Of a stretch of 64,000 bases of DNA, positions 17,022-27,593 are shown in pieces; position 1 is the first letter of the stretch, and every line of letters begins with the position of its first letter. The stretch comes from Burkholderia sp. WAC0059. Its GTDB lineage: Bacteria > Pseudomonadota > Gammaproteobacteria > Burkholderiales > Burkholderiaceae. The notes under the pieces were generated by a model. The model made no database searches, had not been told where the DNA came from, and was given only the letters and a program-made list of their open reading frames with translations. A program made the position numbers and the translations under genes. The stretch lies in NCBI RefSeq assembly GCF_002870125.1, contig NZ_PNEO01000006.1, positions 1-64,000 of the forward strand, written 5' to 3'.

Positions 17022-19355
17022 ATGAAGCTCAGTCGGTTTGCGAAAATCCGTGGGTACCGAATCTTCCGGGACTTTATATGGCCAAAAAATCTAGAAGATT
17101 TTGGTCGATTCAATCTCGTCTATGGTTGGAACGGTTCTGGAAAGACCACACTTTCCGGCCTTTTCAAGCCGCTCCAGCTGTCTGCTCCTATTGTCGACGG
17201 CGATGTAGATTTCGTCTTCGACGAAACCTCTGTGTCTGGCCGGAATCTCAGTCAGGTCGCACTTCCTCCCGTTCGTGTTTTCAATCGCGATACGATAGCG
17301 CGCAGCGTGTTTGAGACGAGTAGCGGAGTCCTCGGTCAGCTTCCTCCGGTTTATGTATTCGGCGAGGAGAGTGCGGAGAAGCAGCGTCATCTGGATGAGC
17401 TCAAGCCGCAGCTTTCGAGTCTGGCGGACGCCGTGACGACCGCGAGTGCCAGTATCGAACGTGCGCAAAAGGAACTCAATGACTACGCAACTGCCACGGC
17501 TAGGGCAATAAAGAACTTGCTGGTTGCTCCAAGGGGCAGCTTCAATAACTACAACGCGGCGAACTTCAGGGAAAACATCGCGCGGATTTCCTCTTCAACG
17601 AAGCAGTTGCTGTCGGTAGCGGAGCGCGAATCTCTACTTGGCCTTAAGGATGCGCAGCCTCTTCCTGCCGTTCGGGTCGGCGAGGCGCCGTCTTTGAATC
17701 TGCTAGGCCTGAGAAACGAGGTGCGACAGGCCCTGCAGAAGACGGTCGTGTCGAACGTTATTGGGCAGCTTGCTGCCAACCCGGGAGTCAGTGCCTGGGT
17801 TCGGGACGGCCTGAGTATTCACGCGCATGAAGGAGATGCGGAGGTCTGCATGTTTTGTGGGCAACCGCTTCTTGCAGAGCGACTGCGAAGGCTGGAGGCT
17901 CATTTCAACGACGAGTTCCGGCGTTTTACTCAAGATCTGCAGGCGCTGGCTAATCGCATTGAGAGAACTGCTGCGGGACTCAACAATGTTGCGTTAGTAG
18001 ATTCGAAGGATCTATATCCTGAACTTCGGCCGGAATATGACGATGCATGTCTCAAATTTGAGGCAAGTCTTGAGAACGTCCGGCGCGGACTATTAGGGCT
18101 TGCGGATGCCGTGAAGGAGAAACAGTTCCGCGTCTTCGAGGTGTTGGATCTGGACAGCTTCGCTGCTGGCGAGAGTGGTATACAGGAAGAAAGCAAATCT
18201 TTCCTGTCCATACTTCTTGGGGCGCTCGACGCAGGCTTGAATGCCGTTGGCGAATTCATGGGTCAACGGGCTTTCGCCAGCATAATGAGTGCTGCTCAGA
18301 AGCATAACGAGAAGACTCAGTCGTTTTCCAAGGAGATTGAGTCCATACGCGAGCGGTTGCACAACCACGAACTTGCTGTGGCGCTTGATGGCTGGCTGGA
18401 ATTGCAAAGCCAGATTAAATCCACGACCGAAGTGCATTCTCGGGCAAAAGGGAGGACGGCCGAGGTCGAGAAACAGATCCGCGTGCTGGAAGCTGCCATT
18501 CTCGAGCACAGGCAGCCAGCCGACGATCTGAACCGGGAGTTATACAGTTACCTCGGTCATGATGAAATTCAGGTCGCCGTCGAGGATACGGGCTATCGGC
18601 TGGTACGACGTGGCGGAGCGGCGACGAACCTGAGCGAAGGGGAGCGCACGGCCATCGCGTTCCTCTACTTTCTGAAGTCGCTTGAGGATCGGTCGTTTGA
18701 TCTTAGGCAGGGCATCGTCGTAGTGGATGATCCGATTTCCAGTCTTGACTCGAATTCCGTATACAGCGCGTTTGGGTTCATGAAGCGGAAACTGAGCGAT
18801 GCTGGACAACTATTCGTATTAACGCACAACTACACATTCCTGCGCCAGGTCCGGAACTGGTTTCAGCATGTGAACAGCGGGAAAAAGGTGAAGCCTGCGA
18901 AATTCTACATGCTGCGTGCATCGTATTCTGACGGGCAGCGCAGTTCTATTCTGGAAACCATGGACCGCTTTCTTCAGGATTACGAGTCGGAGTATCACTA
19001 TCTGTTCAAGCGGATCTTCGAGGCAAGTGAAATCAAGGGCGGAGGAGCGTTGCAGACGTACTACGAGCTGCCTAACTTGGCTAGACGGCTGCTCGAAGCG
19101 TTTCTCATCTTCAAAGTTCCGGATGAAGCCACGCTGCATGCGAGACTCGAGGCTGTTGAGTTTGACGGGCACAAAAAGACTAGGATTCTGCGGTTCGTCG
19201 ACACCCATTCACACGCTGAACAAATTGGAGAGGGGCACGATGACGTGTCGGCATTGTCTGAAGCGCCGAATGTGCTCAAGGAGTTGCTGGAACTTATCGA
19301 GGCATGCGACAAGGGGCACTTTTATCGAATGAAGCAGTCGTTGTCGGAGCGGTAA
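17022..19355 (+). CDS. RloC/PrrC-like AAA_13 ATPase with zinc-hook CxxC; putative anticodon nuclease
   Basis: The 777-residue product is an ABC-type ATPase split by a coiled-coil arm. Walker [10 protein letters not shown] is at 35-43, a CMFCGQP zinc-hook motif at C276/C279, the signature LSEGE at 537-541, and Walker [14 protein letters not shown] at 565-577. This is the RloC arrangement: an SMC/Rad50-like ATPase with a C-terminal anticodon nuclease that cuts tRNA as an antiphage response. Near the C-terminus R688-x3-E692 and H729 or H731 (THSH) resemble the Arg-Glu-His nuclease triad, but this is a sequence guess. ATG 17022 has GGGG seven bases upstream and the family-typical [10 protein letters not shown] start. 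Confidence 0.75.
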   Translation: MKLSRFAKIRGYRIFRDFIWPKNLEDFGRFNLVYGWNGSGKTTLSGLFKPLQLSAPIVDGDVDFVFDETSVSGRNLSQVALPPVRVFNRDTIARSVFETSSGVLGQLPPVYVFGEESAEKQRHLDELKPQLSSLADAVTTASASIERAQKELNDYATATARAIKNLLVAPRGSFNNYNAANFRENIARISSSTKQLLSVAERESLLGLKDAQPLPAVRVGEAPSLNLLGLRNEVRQALQKTVVSNVIGQLAANPGVSAWVRDGLSIHAHEGDAEVCMFCGQPLLAERLRRLEAHFNDEFRRFTQDLQALANRIERTAAGLNNVALVDSKDLYPELRPEYDDACLKFEASLENVRRGLLGLADAVKEKQFRVFEVLDLDSFAAGESGIQEESKSFLSILLGALDAGLNAVGEFMGQRAFASIMSAAQKHNEKTQSFSKEIESIRERLHNHELAVALDGWLELQSQIKSTTEVHSRAKGRTAEVEKQIRVLEAAILEHRQPADDLNRELYSYLGHDEIQVAVEDTGYRLVRRGGAATNLSEGERTAIAFLYFLKSLEDRSFDLRQGIVVVDDPISSLDSNSVYSAFGFMKRKLSDAGQLFVLTHNYTFLRQVRNWFQHVNSGKKVKPAKFYMLRASYSDGQRSSILETMDRFLQDYESEYHYLFKRIFEASEIKGGGALQTYYELPNLARRLLEAFLIFKVPDEATLHARLEAVEFDGHKKTRILRFVDTHSHAEQIGEGHDDVSALSEAPNVLKELLELIEACDKGHFYRMKQSLSER

Positions 19356-19489
19356 ACGTATCTCGGAGAAATCTTCCAGTTCGGAAATTCGGCCGAACGA
19401 GTGTCAAATTACATGCGTCGTCGTTGGACAACTGGTGGGTGAGAGGCGGTCCGGATATTGATGACCGAGCGCGCGATGGGTATCCCCCG

Positions 19490-20304
19490 GGGCTTGCAGG
19501 CTGGTTGGGATTTCGCGGTCGCTGTTCCGCTACGAGTCGCGTCGAACCGGCGGATGACCAGGCGCTGACGGGGCGGATGGTGGCTATCGCAGCGCAGAAG
19601 CGCCGCTACGGCTATCGCCGCATTCACGTGCTGTTGCAGCGTGAAGGCTGGCTGGCGAACCACAAGCGTATCTGGCGCCTGTACAGCAAGGCCGGGCTGA
19701 GCGTGCGCAAGAGGAGGCGAAAACGCATCGCTGCTGTCGAGCGCAAGCCACTGCCCACGCCCACCGGCCCGAACCAGAGTTGGTCAATGGACTTCGTCTC
19801 AGACGGCCTGGCTCATGGACGACGCTTTCGATGTCTGAACGTGGTCGACGACTACACCCGGGAATGTCTGGCCATTGAAGTCGACAACTCGCTGCCCGGC
19901 CTTCGTGTGAAGCAGGTCTTGCCGAGACTGGCTGAAATGCGTGGCTTGCCTGCTTCAATTACGGTCGACAACGGTCCGGAGTTCGCTGGGAAGGTCCTGG
20001 ATGCATGGGCTTTCGAAGCCAGTGTAACGCTGTCGTTCATCCGGCCCGGCAAGCCAGTGGAGAACGCCTGCATCGAGAGTTTCAGCGGACGCTTCCGGGA
20101 TGAATGCCTGAACGAGCTGGTTTGTCTCCATGCGTCATGCCAGAAGCTTGATTGAATCGTGGCGGATCGAGTACAACACCGAGCGGCCCCACAGCTCGCT
20201 CGGCTATCTGACGCCCGAGCAGTTCGCGCGGGCGCATGACGCAACCCAGCAGTTTTTAACCTCGGACTCTAACTGTGGTCCGGACTAAAACCGGAGGCAG
20301 GTCA
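19490..20304 (+). mobile_element. IS3-family element remnant (transposase OrfB, frameshifted)
   Basis: The frame contains an IS3 OrfB catalytic core: [15 protein letters not shown], first Asp in [10 protein letters not shown], second in [10 protein letters not shown], and the Glu in [11 protein letters not shown]. The first part (ISRS.FRYESRR) and the end (WRIEYNTERPHSSLGYLTPEQF, stop 20286-20288) lie in other frames, so at least two frameshifts inactivate it. OrfA and the left end are missing. A typical right end, GGAGGCAGGTCA, is at 20293-20304. It sits directly between the RloC-like and DUF4011 genes, breaking neither. Confidence 0.8.
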
Positions 20305-20324
20305 CCTCGACGCTTTCGGATGGC

Positions 20325-23300
20325 TTATTTCCTCAAATGGACTAAACCACCCTCGACAACTACCACCGCCTGAAGTCGTCCGTGGGCGAGTGCTCGGGAA
20401 ATGCGCGCACCGGCCTCGGCAGTTGTCCTGGCCACACCCAACAACCGACACACTGCTTTTGCCAGCCCGTCCTGCGACGTGCCGCCTTGCTGCATGAGGA
20501 TGTACACGGCCGCGTTGCCCAGTTCTTCGAGGGTAATCTCGTCGATACTTCGGCGCGTTTCGGCGTCGTTTCCTGGAACGCGGATACCTTCCCACGTGCT
20601 CGGATTGACGTGTTCTGGCCAGTAGAAAATGGTGGCGTTGTCTGTAGTACGAGCTACCTGTCCGGGCACCAATGCGCTCAGATGAGCTTCGATGCGGCTA
20701 CCTACTCGAGAGAGTCCCCAGGCTCGCGTTACGCGCTTGAATAACACCCCCTGCGACACGGGCCCTTCCGTTTGAATTACCTGGACTAGCTGACCAGCCA
20801 AGGTCGACATTGACCGGCTTTCATAGAAAAGATCCGGATTGCCTTTATCCAGGCTGACCAGTTCATATTCGGGAAGCTGTGCGACAGGAGCAACCGACTC
20901 CATGACCGACTCGGCTCCTGTGTATAAGGTATGTGATTCTTCCTCGTGGGCCGTTTCTTCTGGCAGTTTAACCGTCGGCTCGCCCTCGGTGGGCATCGTC
21001 GCTACCAATTCTTCCAGCCGGGCCACAAGCTTTCGCATTGGCTCTTCAGGATTCAGCCACCAGTCGGTAGACCAGATTCGATACAACTCCCAGCCAAGCC
21101 CCTCAAGGACATGCTGGCGGAGTCGGTCTCGGTCGCGGGCCGTTGCGCCCGAGTGATACATGGCACCATCGCACTCAACGCCCAGCAGATAGCGACCCGG
21201 CGCACGCGGGTCGACTACGCCAATATCAATCCGGTACCCAGACACGCCGACCTGCGGATGAACTGTCCAACCCTTCTCGCGAAGCGCAGAAATGACTTGC
21301 CGCTCGAACGGACTGTCAGGCTCCCTCCCGGTCGGCATGCTTTGTTCGATCAGGGCGCGCGGGCCACGGATGGCGAATTCCAGATAGTTCTTCAGGTCTC
21401 GGACGCCAGCGGCCCTGACACGCGACAGGTCAATCTGCTCGGGCAACAGCGTACTGAAAATCACGATGCCGACACGGGCACGCGAGACGGCTACGTTGAG
21501 ACGCCGATGGCCGCCTTCCAGGTTCAACGGACCGAAGTTGAGACTGACCTTGCCCGACGTGTCCGGACCATAGGTGATGGAGAAGAAAATGATGTCGCGC
21601 TCATCGCCCTGAACGTTTTCCAGGTTCTTGATGAGCAGCGGCTCCTGCGCCGCCTGCGCAATAGCTTGGTCCAGCTGCTGGGATGCTCGGCGCCGCTCAT
21701 CCAGCATCCGTTCAATCAGGCTCTGCTGCGCTTGATTGAAAGTCACCACTCCAAGCGTTAGTTGCCGTTTCGTCGGGTCGAGGTAATGCTGTTCAATCGC
21801 CTTGACGATGGCATCGGCTTCCGCGCGGTTGGTCCTCGAGCCGCCGCGGTCGTAGACGCCGTGGACGCGTTCGAAGCGCACGCTCTGGTCGTTCGTGACG
21901 GGCGATGGGAACGTGACCAGCTCATTGTCATAGTACGTGACATTGCTGAAGGTAATTAGCCCTTCATGCTTGCTTCGGAAGTGCCAGGTCAAGCGTAGTT
22001 CAGGGAGGCCGATACTGAGGCATTCGTCCAGGATGCTCTCAAGGTCCTGAACGTCGTCGCTATCCACGCCATCGTCAGAGTCATCTGACCGCGAGAAGAA
22101 ACTGGTCGGCGGCAGTTGTTTCGGGTCGCCGACGCAGACAAGCTGCTTGCCGCGCGCAATGGCACCGACGGCATCCCATACAGGAATCTGGGAAGCCTCG
22201 TCGAAGATGACCACGTCGAACTGGGCGTGCGACGCGTCCAGATACTGGGCGACCGACAAAGGCGACATCAGCAGGCATGGCTTCAGCCGGGTCATCAAGC
22301 TCGGCAGGTTTTGCACCAGTTGCCGAATCGGCATGTGCTTGCGCTGCTTCTGCAGTTCGCGTCGCAATTTTCCCAGCTCAGAATCTGCGCCGGGCGCAAC
22401 CTCTACGCCCGCGGGAATTTGTCCCGCCAGTTTGGCCGCAATATATTGCTGGGTTAGTTTCTGGAAACGTTCGTCAGCCTCCTTGAACTCAGCAATCTTA
22501 CGGTCATGCTCGGCACTCGCGAAGTTGCAGAGTATGGGCTCCCGGTCAATCGCTTTTCGCAACCACCAGCTCTGGTAGCTGTATTCGAAGAACACTGCCA
22601 CGCTAGACAACGGTGCCTCGCCGACCTCCACTGCGTCCACAATTCCCTGCAATCCGCTGCTAATTGCATTGGTGCGGGATTTCCGCCACAGACACCACGG
22701 CTGCAATTGTCGCGAGGCAGATTGCCATTCCTGAAGCAGGCTCAACAGTCGAGGAGTCACGCCAGCGGCAGTTGGGTCCAAACCGAGTTCGGCCTGGCAG
22801 TGCCCGAGCTCAACAACATGGCGGAGTTGAGCCGTGAAATCTCGATAGCAATCTCGGTACGAGAGCAAACTTGCGCCAAGCGGCATATCCGCCTTCAGCA
22901 TGCTTCGGTTGTCCGCAACAAATGGCTGAAGCTTCGTGCGAAGCGTTGGGGCCAGTTCGATGTCATTGCCGGCAATAGTCGTTACCGCGTCCGCAAACGA
23001 AGTTGCCCACCGCTCGGCCGACTCAACGGCAGCCCAGTCCGTTTTCGACGCTGCGAACGTTTCATGCAGCAGTTCTGTCGCATCGTGCGACATGGCCTCG
23101 AGGGCTTTGTCTTCGGCGTTGACGGTTGTCAGTGCGGTGATGACAGCCGGCACATCTCCACTTTGCGGGCGACGCTGGTCTTGCCGATACAGGCGCAGTC
23201 GCCCGGTAACAGCACGCTGGGCAAACAGACTTTTAGGCCACCAGGTACTGGTTGCCGCCGCCCATTGCAGCTTCAGTTCGGACGCGTTCAGGGTGGCAAG

Positions 23301-26255
23301 GTCATCCGCGTAGTGTTTGCTAAGCGGCTCCCATGCCTGATTGCGCGCCAGGCCGTGTTGCCGCAAGTTGGCCAGTCGGTTGCGAGCGGACTCGTCGTGC
23401 GCCGACCGGGCAACATCGACCGGCACAGTGGGTGCGGCAGAAAGTACGTCGGCCAGTACATCGAACTTGCCCAACCCATTCAGGGAGAACGCAATCTTCG
23501 GAAGACCCAGCTGATTCAGCAGGTTTGACGCGGCCTCGTCCAGCTTCTTGATTTGTGCTTCGAACTTCGAAATCGTATCGAGAAACTCCTGCTGCCAGGA
23601 TGGCGTCCACTCAGTTTTGTGAACGACTGACAGAGGATGGTTCTGCAAGCCGCTCAACTGGCTAGCCAATGCTCCCATCTGGCGGCAGGTTTCGCGCAGT
23701 GCCTCGAGTTGCGTACGGTCATGTACATCTGCATCGGCCCATAGCATCGTGCCGGGTCGCCATTCCGCATGCTGCAGGCTGGTTCCGATGGCATCGTAAA
23801 TGGTCAGGTCGTTCGGATGGATGTGATGCAGCGCACGCGCGACTCCGTTGAGGTCTGCTCGAAGCGTCAGTAACCGTTCTGACTCTCGCTCCCAGTCCTT
23901 CACCGTACGTGTGCCGGCTGCATCGAGCGCGACGCCGAGCTGCTTCAGAACATCTGCTTTCTTCGCCTTGGACGAATGCAGCTCGAGACAAAATGGCCCC
24001 AAGCCGAGGCTGCTGAGCCGACGATGGACCACCTCCAGCGCGGCCATCTTCTCCGAGACAAACAGCACGGTCTTCCCGGTAGCCAGCAGGTGCGCAATCA
24101 GGTTCGAGATGGTCTGACTTTTGCCCGTACCCGGCGGACCTTCAATGACAAGATTCTTGCCTTCGGCGGCGACGCAAACGGCACGCAGCTGCGACGAGTC
24201 CGACAGCAGCGGGGTGAACAGGTCTTGGGGCCGGAATTTCTCATCCAGGGTGCCAGGTTCGAAGCCTGTCGCGCTGTCAGCAAAGGCCTTGCCGGGGTTG
24301 TTAATCAAATGGGCAACAACGCTGTTTTCTTGGAGCTGCTTCTGGCGGTCCTGGAGGTCCTTCCACATCAGATGCTTCGTGAACGAGAAGATACCCAGAT
24401 GGACCTGTTCCTTGACCTCCCATCCCTTCAGCTCAGCTACATGCAGGCGGAAGGTTTGCAGAATCCCGTTGACGTCGATGCCATGGTCATCTGCGGGCAA
24501 GACGTCAAACGACGGTAGCTTCAGGCTGAAGTCCTGTTGCAGCTTTTGCAGCAACGTCGGGTTCACGAGCGCATCGTCATCGTGACGGGTTAAGCGGAAC
24601 CCACTTCGGACAGACTGGCGGGACAACGTGACGGGGATTAGCAGAATCGGAGCCAGGTGGCTGGATTCAGCATCCTTGCTCTCCTGCCATTCCAGCATCC
24701 CGAAAGCCAGAAACAGCGTATTGGCACCGCCTTCCTCCATGCCTGTGCTTGCCGTTCGGAATATCTCGAGAAGTCGACCTTCCAGCGCCTCTTCCTCGAC
24801 ATCCGTGACGATTTCGTTCCGGCCGAGTGCGTCGGTTGCGAGGTCATCCATAGCGGCCGTGCCGTTCCGGCCGGCATACACATTGGCGTCGCGGCCGTCC
24901 GAACCGGACATCAGCTTCGGCTTCGCACGAACGCGGAATTCTTTTCCGTCCGCAAGTCGGTCTTCCAGTGCACTCGGGTCGGGGCAGATGACGCGCAGCG
25001 AAGATTTCGTCGGCTTGAAATTCAGCAGCTTGTTGCGGAGCGTCAGGTCGAGCAGCTTGCTCTTCCATTTTGCCAAGCGGCCCTCTGGGGTTTCTGGCGT
25101 GACATCATCGCGTAGGGGGATGACGATGGGGTCCAGTCGCGGCAACGGCGGTACGTCCTCGATGACGGGCGTTTCGACCCTGGCAACCGGGATATTCTTC
25201 TCGTCGGACTGTGATGAACGGGACGGGAGCGGGCGAATCTGAACTTCGCGTGCGCGTCGGACATCGACGGCGTACGCGAATTCGGCTTCGTCATTCAGGT
25301 GTTCCTCGCCACGGGTGCAGGCCCAGCGAAGCGATGGCTTCTGTCCGCCGGCTACCCCGGTGGTTTCGAAGACCATGAACTCGCCAGATTTCACTCGCTT
25401 GCGAACCGCTTGGACATCGTCTATCAATGCGGTCGGGAAACTGGTGTCTATCAGCCAGACACCGACCCAGGCGTGACCTTCCTTGAAGAGCACGACGGGA
25501 TGCAGACCTGCTTGCTCCAGACATGAGGCAAACAGCATGGCGAGGTCCAGACATGTCGCAAGCTTGCCATCCAGAATGCGTTCCGGCGTCCGGATTTTCT
25601 GACCGTCATTTCCGAACGACGCCGGCGGATTGGAATATTGGATGTCCTCGGCAACTATCGTGCTGTAGATGGCCGATACCTGTTTCCAGACCTTCTCGCG
25701 ATTCTTGGATTGGTATCCATCCATGGACAGCTCGGCCGACGTCTGGCGCAACAACCCGGATGCCCGCGCGAGGAGCTTGTCTACGACCCGCGAGTTTGGC
25801 ATGCAAAACGCGGCCAGCAGTTCGGGTAACGACCGTGTACCGGCCCACTGGTCGTAGGCGAGCACATCAATGTTGTGCGTTGCCGTTACGAGTGCCGTTT
25901 CCTGGACGCGCAACGTCGCCGTGATGATGGCTCGCTCAGATTCGTCGAGCTGGCTGAAATACTGATGGTCCGGACGCAGATCGACTGGTGCGAGGCGGCG
26001 GCTCTCACCGGGCGCCAACGCCTCAAAACGGAAGCGAATACTCTCGGCAAAAGCTGGCACACATTTGACGAGTAGCTCGACATCAGCGAGCGTTGTCTCC
26101 CCATCGTTTACGACGAGAATTTCACGGACGACCGGGACGTTGTTCTGGATTGCTGCGTACCCAATGGTCGGGTCGGCAATAACCTGAACGCTCGGTAGTT
26201 TCACATCGGTATCGGTCGTCCAATCCCCGGCGTCATCTGCCTGTTCCTGCATCAT
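20325..26255 (-). CDS. Giant DUF4011 / SF1 helicase / Vsr-like nuclease / DUF3320 protein
   Basis: The product has 1976 residues. In order: a region with a transglutaminase-like C...H pattern (about 232-258, TCLDLAMLFASC ... GHAWVGVWL); DUF4011 from about 393 (LDLTLRNKLLNFKP); an SF1 helicase with Walker A GPPGTGKSQT near 706, FDEASQIPV near 1350 and VCVGDPKQLPPT; a Vsr/DUF559-type endonuclease near 1650-1730 (FERQVISALREKGW, ECDGAMYHSG); and a DUF3320-like C-terminus. Helicase-Vsr proteins of this type are catalogued in bacterial defence islands. The mechanism is unknown, presumably nucleic-acid unwinding and cleavage. Start ATG 26255 or 26252 follows GGGGAACGGGG. It stands alone, with no methylase nearby. 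Confidence 0.85.
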   Translation of the reverse strand: MMQEQADDAGDWTTDTDVKLPSVQVIADPTIGYAAIQNNVPVVREILVVNDGETTLADVELLVKCVPAFAESIRFRFEALAPGESRRLAPVDLRPDHQYFSQLDESERAIITATLRVQETALVTATHNIDVLAYDQWAGTRSLPELLAAFCMPNSRVVDKLLARASGLLRQTSAELSMDGYQSKNREKVWKQVSAIYSTIVAEDIQYSNPPASFGNDGQKIRTPERILDGKLATCLDLAMLFASCLEQAGLHPVVLFKEGHAWVGVWLIDTSFPTALIDDVQAVRKRVKSGEFMVFETTGVAGGQKPSLRWACTRGEEHLNDEAEFAYAVDVRRAREVQIRPLPSRSSQSDEKNIPVARVETPVIEDVPPLPRLDPIVIPLRDDVTPETPEGRLAKWKSKLLDLTLRNKLLNFKPTKSSLRVICPDPSALEDRLADGKEFRVRAKPKLMSGSDGRDANVYAGRNGTAAMDDLATDALGRNEIVTDVEEEALEGRLLEIFRTASTGMEEGGANTLFLAFGMLEWQESKDAESSHLAPILLIPVTLSRQSVRSGFRLTRHDDDALVNPTLLQKLQQDFSLKLPSFDVLPADDHGIDVNGILQTFRLHVAELKGWEVKEQVHLGIFSFTKHLMWKDLQDRQKQLQENSVVAHLINNPGKAFADSATGFEPGTLDEKFRPQDLFTPLLSDSSQLRAVCVAAEGKNLVIEGPPGTGKSQTISNLIAHLLATGKTVLFVSEKMAALEVVHRRLSSLGLGPFCLELHSSKAKKADVLKQLGVALDAAGTRTVKDWERESERLLTLRADLNGVARALHHIHPNDLTIYDAIGTSLQHAEWRPGTMLWADADVHDRTQLEALRETCRQMGALASQLSGLQNHPLSVVHKTEWTPSWQQEFLDTISKFEAQIKKLDEAASNLLNQLGLPKIAFSLNGLGKFDVLADVLSAAPTVPVDVARSAHDESARNRLANLRQHGLARNQAWEPLSKHYADDLATLNASELKLQWAAATSTWWPKSLFAQRAVTGRLRLYRQDQRRPQSGDVPAVITALTTVNAEDKALEAMSHDATELLHETFAASKTDWAAVESAERWATSFADAVTTIAGNDIELAPTLRTKLQPFVADNRSMLKADMPLGASLLSYRDCYRDFTAQLRHVVELGHCQAELGLDPTAAGVTPRLLSLLQEWQSASRQLQPWCLWRKSRTNAISSGLQGIVDAVEVGEAPLSSVAVFFEYSYQSWWLRKAIDREPILCNFASAEHDRKIAEFKEADERFQKLTQQYIAAKLAGQIPAGVEVAPGADSELGKLRRELQKQRKHMPIRQLVQNLPSLMTRLKPCLLMSPLSVAQYLDASHAQFDVVIFDEASQIPVWDAVGAIARGKQLVCVGDPKQLPPTSFFSRSDDSDDGVDSDDVQDLESILDECLSIGLPELRLTWHFRSKHEGLITFSNVTYYDNELVTFPSPVTNDQSVRFERVHGVYDRGGSRTNRAEADAIVKAIEQHYLDPTKRQLTLGVVTFNQAQQSLIERMLDERRRASQQLDQAIAQAAQEPLLIKNLENVQGDERDIIFFSITYGPDTSGKVSLNFGPLNLEGGHRRLNVAVSRARVGIVIFSTLLPEQIDLSRVRAAGVRDLKNYLEFAIRGPRALIEQSMPTGREPDSPFERQVISALREKGWTVHPQVGVSGYRIDIGVVDPRAPGRYLLGVECDGAMYHSGATARDRDRLRQHVLEGLGWELYRIWSTDWWLNPEEPMRKLVARLEELVATMPTEGEPTVKLPEETAHEEESHTLYTGAESVMESVAPVAQLPEYELVSLDKGNPDLFYESRSMSTLAGQLVQVIQTEGPVSQGVLFKRVTRAWGLSRVGSRIEAHLSALVPGQVARTTDNATIFYWPEHVNPSTWEGIRVPGNDAETRRSIDEITLEELGNAAVYILMQQGGTSQDGLAKAVCRLLGVARTTAEAGARISRALAHGRLQAVVVVEGGLVHLRK

Positions 26256-26689
26256 CCCCGTTCCCCATTTTTCGTGCTGGGCTCAACCAGATCGCTATTG
26301 CTGCAGGTGACGTTATCCAAGTTGAACCATGATATTGATCACGCGCTTAACTGTGATTCTTTTGCAAGGATTTTATTCTCTCTTGGAACATATTAGTTGT
26401 GTGGAAAGCTCTTATTTGCGTATTCCTCATGTTCAATCGAAATATTCCGCCTGATAGACTGTTCTGATGGGCAGACTTCGTCAACACTGGTGGGTACTTG
26501 TGTATGTCCGAATGCGTAGAACGAATGCAAACCTGTGTTGGAAAAATTGTGGTGCTTGGGATACATATGTCGCGCATGTGCCCAGATCCGAAGTACTGGT
26601 GTCCGCTGATTTCCCGGGCGGCCTCGGTCGCGCACACAGTCCGGGGCGGACCTCAGCACCGATCAGCCCGGTGTGGCGCGGAGCGGCAT
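26256..26689. other. 434-bp AT-rich spacer
   Basis: This stretch precedes the DUF4011 gene on its strand and should contain its promoter. Several frames of 74-96 codons cross it on both strands, but none has a ribosome-binding site with a recognisable product. TTGCAA and TTGGAACATATT around 26365-26395 may be promoter-like. I see no structured RNA. Confidence 0.4.
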
Positions 26690-27427
26690 GATCAATGCGA
26701 CGCTCAAGGCCCAGTTGCGTGAGCCAGTCGGTGCGGATGTACCTGATCCGTTGCCCGATACAACCCTGGGCTCATTCGCGCGGGTAGCGAGCTGGCTGCG
26801 GGCCGTTCCGGCGACTGTGCTTGTATGGACCGCTCGGTACTGGGAAATGGTATTGGCCCGATGGCCGGCACAGCAGCTCGAGTTGCCGTTGCGGGCCAAG
26901 CGCAGATCGGATCTGCTCGGCATGTCCGTTGGGTAAACGAAAAGAATATTGCGAATATATTTCGCGAGGCCGCCGAGGACGGGGCGACGCTACTGATCGA
27001 TGAGGTCGACGGACTCCTGCAGGATCGTCGTCGTCGCGCGGTAAGGAATCGGGAAGTGACTGCCGTTAACGAGATGTTGGCTTGCATGGGAATCTTTCAC
27101 GGGGGTTTCATTGCGTCAACGAACCTGACGGACGGCTTCGACCGGGCAGCGCTTCGGCGCTTTGATCTCAAGGTCCGGTTGACTATCTCACGCGGGGCGA
27201 GTCTTGGCAGACTACTCTGCCGGCAGGTTGAGGCACTTGGGTTGCCTGCGCCGGCTCTGAGCTGTGCTCGGGGCCGGATCGTCTGAGTATGCTCACACCG
27301 GGAGATTTTGCGGCGGTAGCCCGTCGCCATCGGTTCCAAGCGCTGCTGTTGGCAGAGTTTCATTGCGACGCTTGAAGGCGGATGCGCGTTGAAAGAAACG
27401 CCGCCTGTCGCTATTGGGTTTGTGTAA
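26690..27427 (+). pseudogene. Decayed AAA+ ATPase (FtsH/CDC48-like fold)
   Basis: Pieces of one AAA+ ATPase are spread over three frames. LYGPLGTGK (P-loop, near 26820) is in one, QQLELPLRAKRRSDLLGMSVG in a second, and EKNIANIFREAAEDGATLLIDEVDGLL (Walker B) with FIASTNLTDGFDRAALRRFD in a third. The tail LTPGDFAAVARRHRF and then ALKETPPVAIGFV ends at TAA 27425-27427 after another shift. At least three frameshifts make it non-functional. It may once have been the ATPase partner of a neighbouring system. The P-loop also has Leu for the usual Pro. Confidence 0.75.
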
Positions 27428-27436
27428 GTCCGAATC

Positions 27437-27568
27437 ATGGATGAAAATGGCGCTGGGCTTGTTGACGGGGACAAAACTCTATCTCCGCCGGAGATCGGCG
27501 ATATCTCCTGGCGTATGAGACGAGATGCGCGTCTGAAGTCGATGACGGACGGAGCTAGCCCATTGTGA
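27437..27568 (+). CDS. Tiny ORF after the AAA+ remnant, possible gene fragment
   Basis: A 43-codon frame (MDENGAGLVDGDKTLSPPEI...) starts 10 bases after the AAA+ remnant and stops 25 bases before the DUF262 gene. The composition looks protein-like and the position suggests the truncated start of a gene that followed the ATPase. There is no clear ribosome-binding site and I recognise no family. Confidence 0.28.
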   Translation: MDENGAGLVDGDKTLSPPEIGDISWRMRRDARLKSMTDGASPL

Positions 27569-27593
27569 CCCAACACGTTGACGAGAAAAATAC

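Noticed and set aside
20325..26255. Reading the giant helicase-nuclease as a type I restriction HsdR subunit
   Set aside because: The helicase is SF1 with a Vsr-like nuclease at the C-terminal side, and no HsdM or HsdS gene lies in the window.
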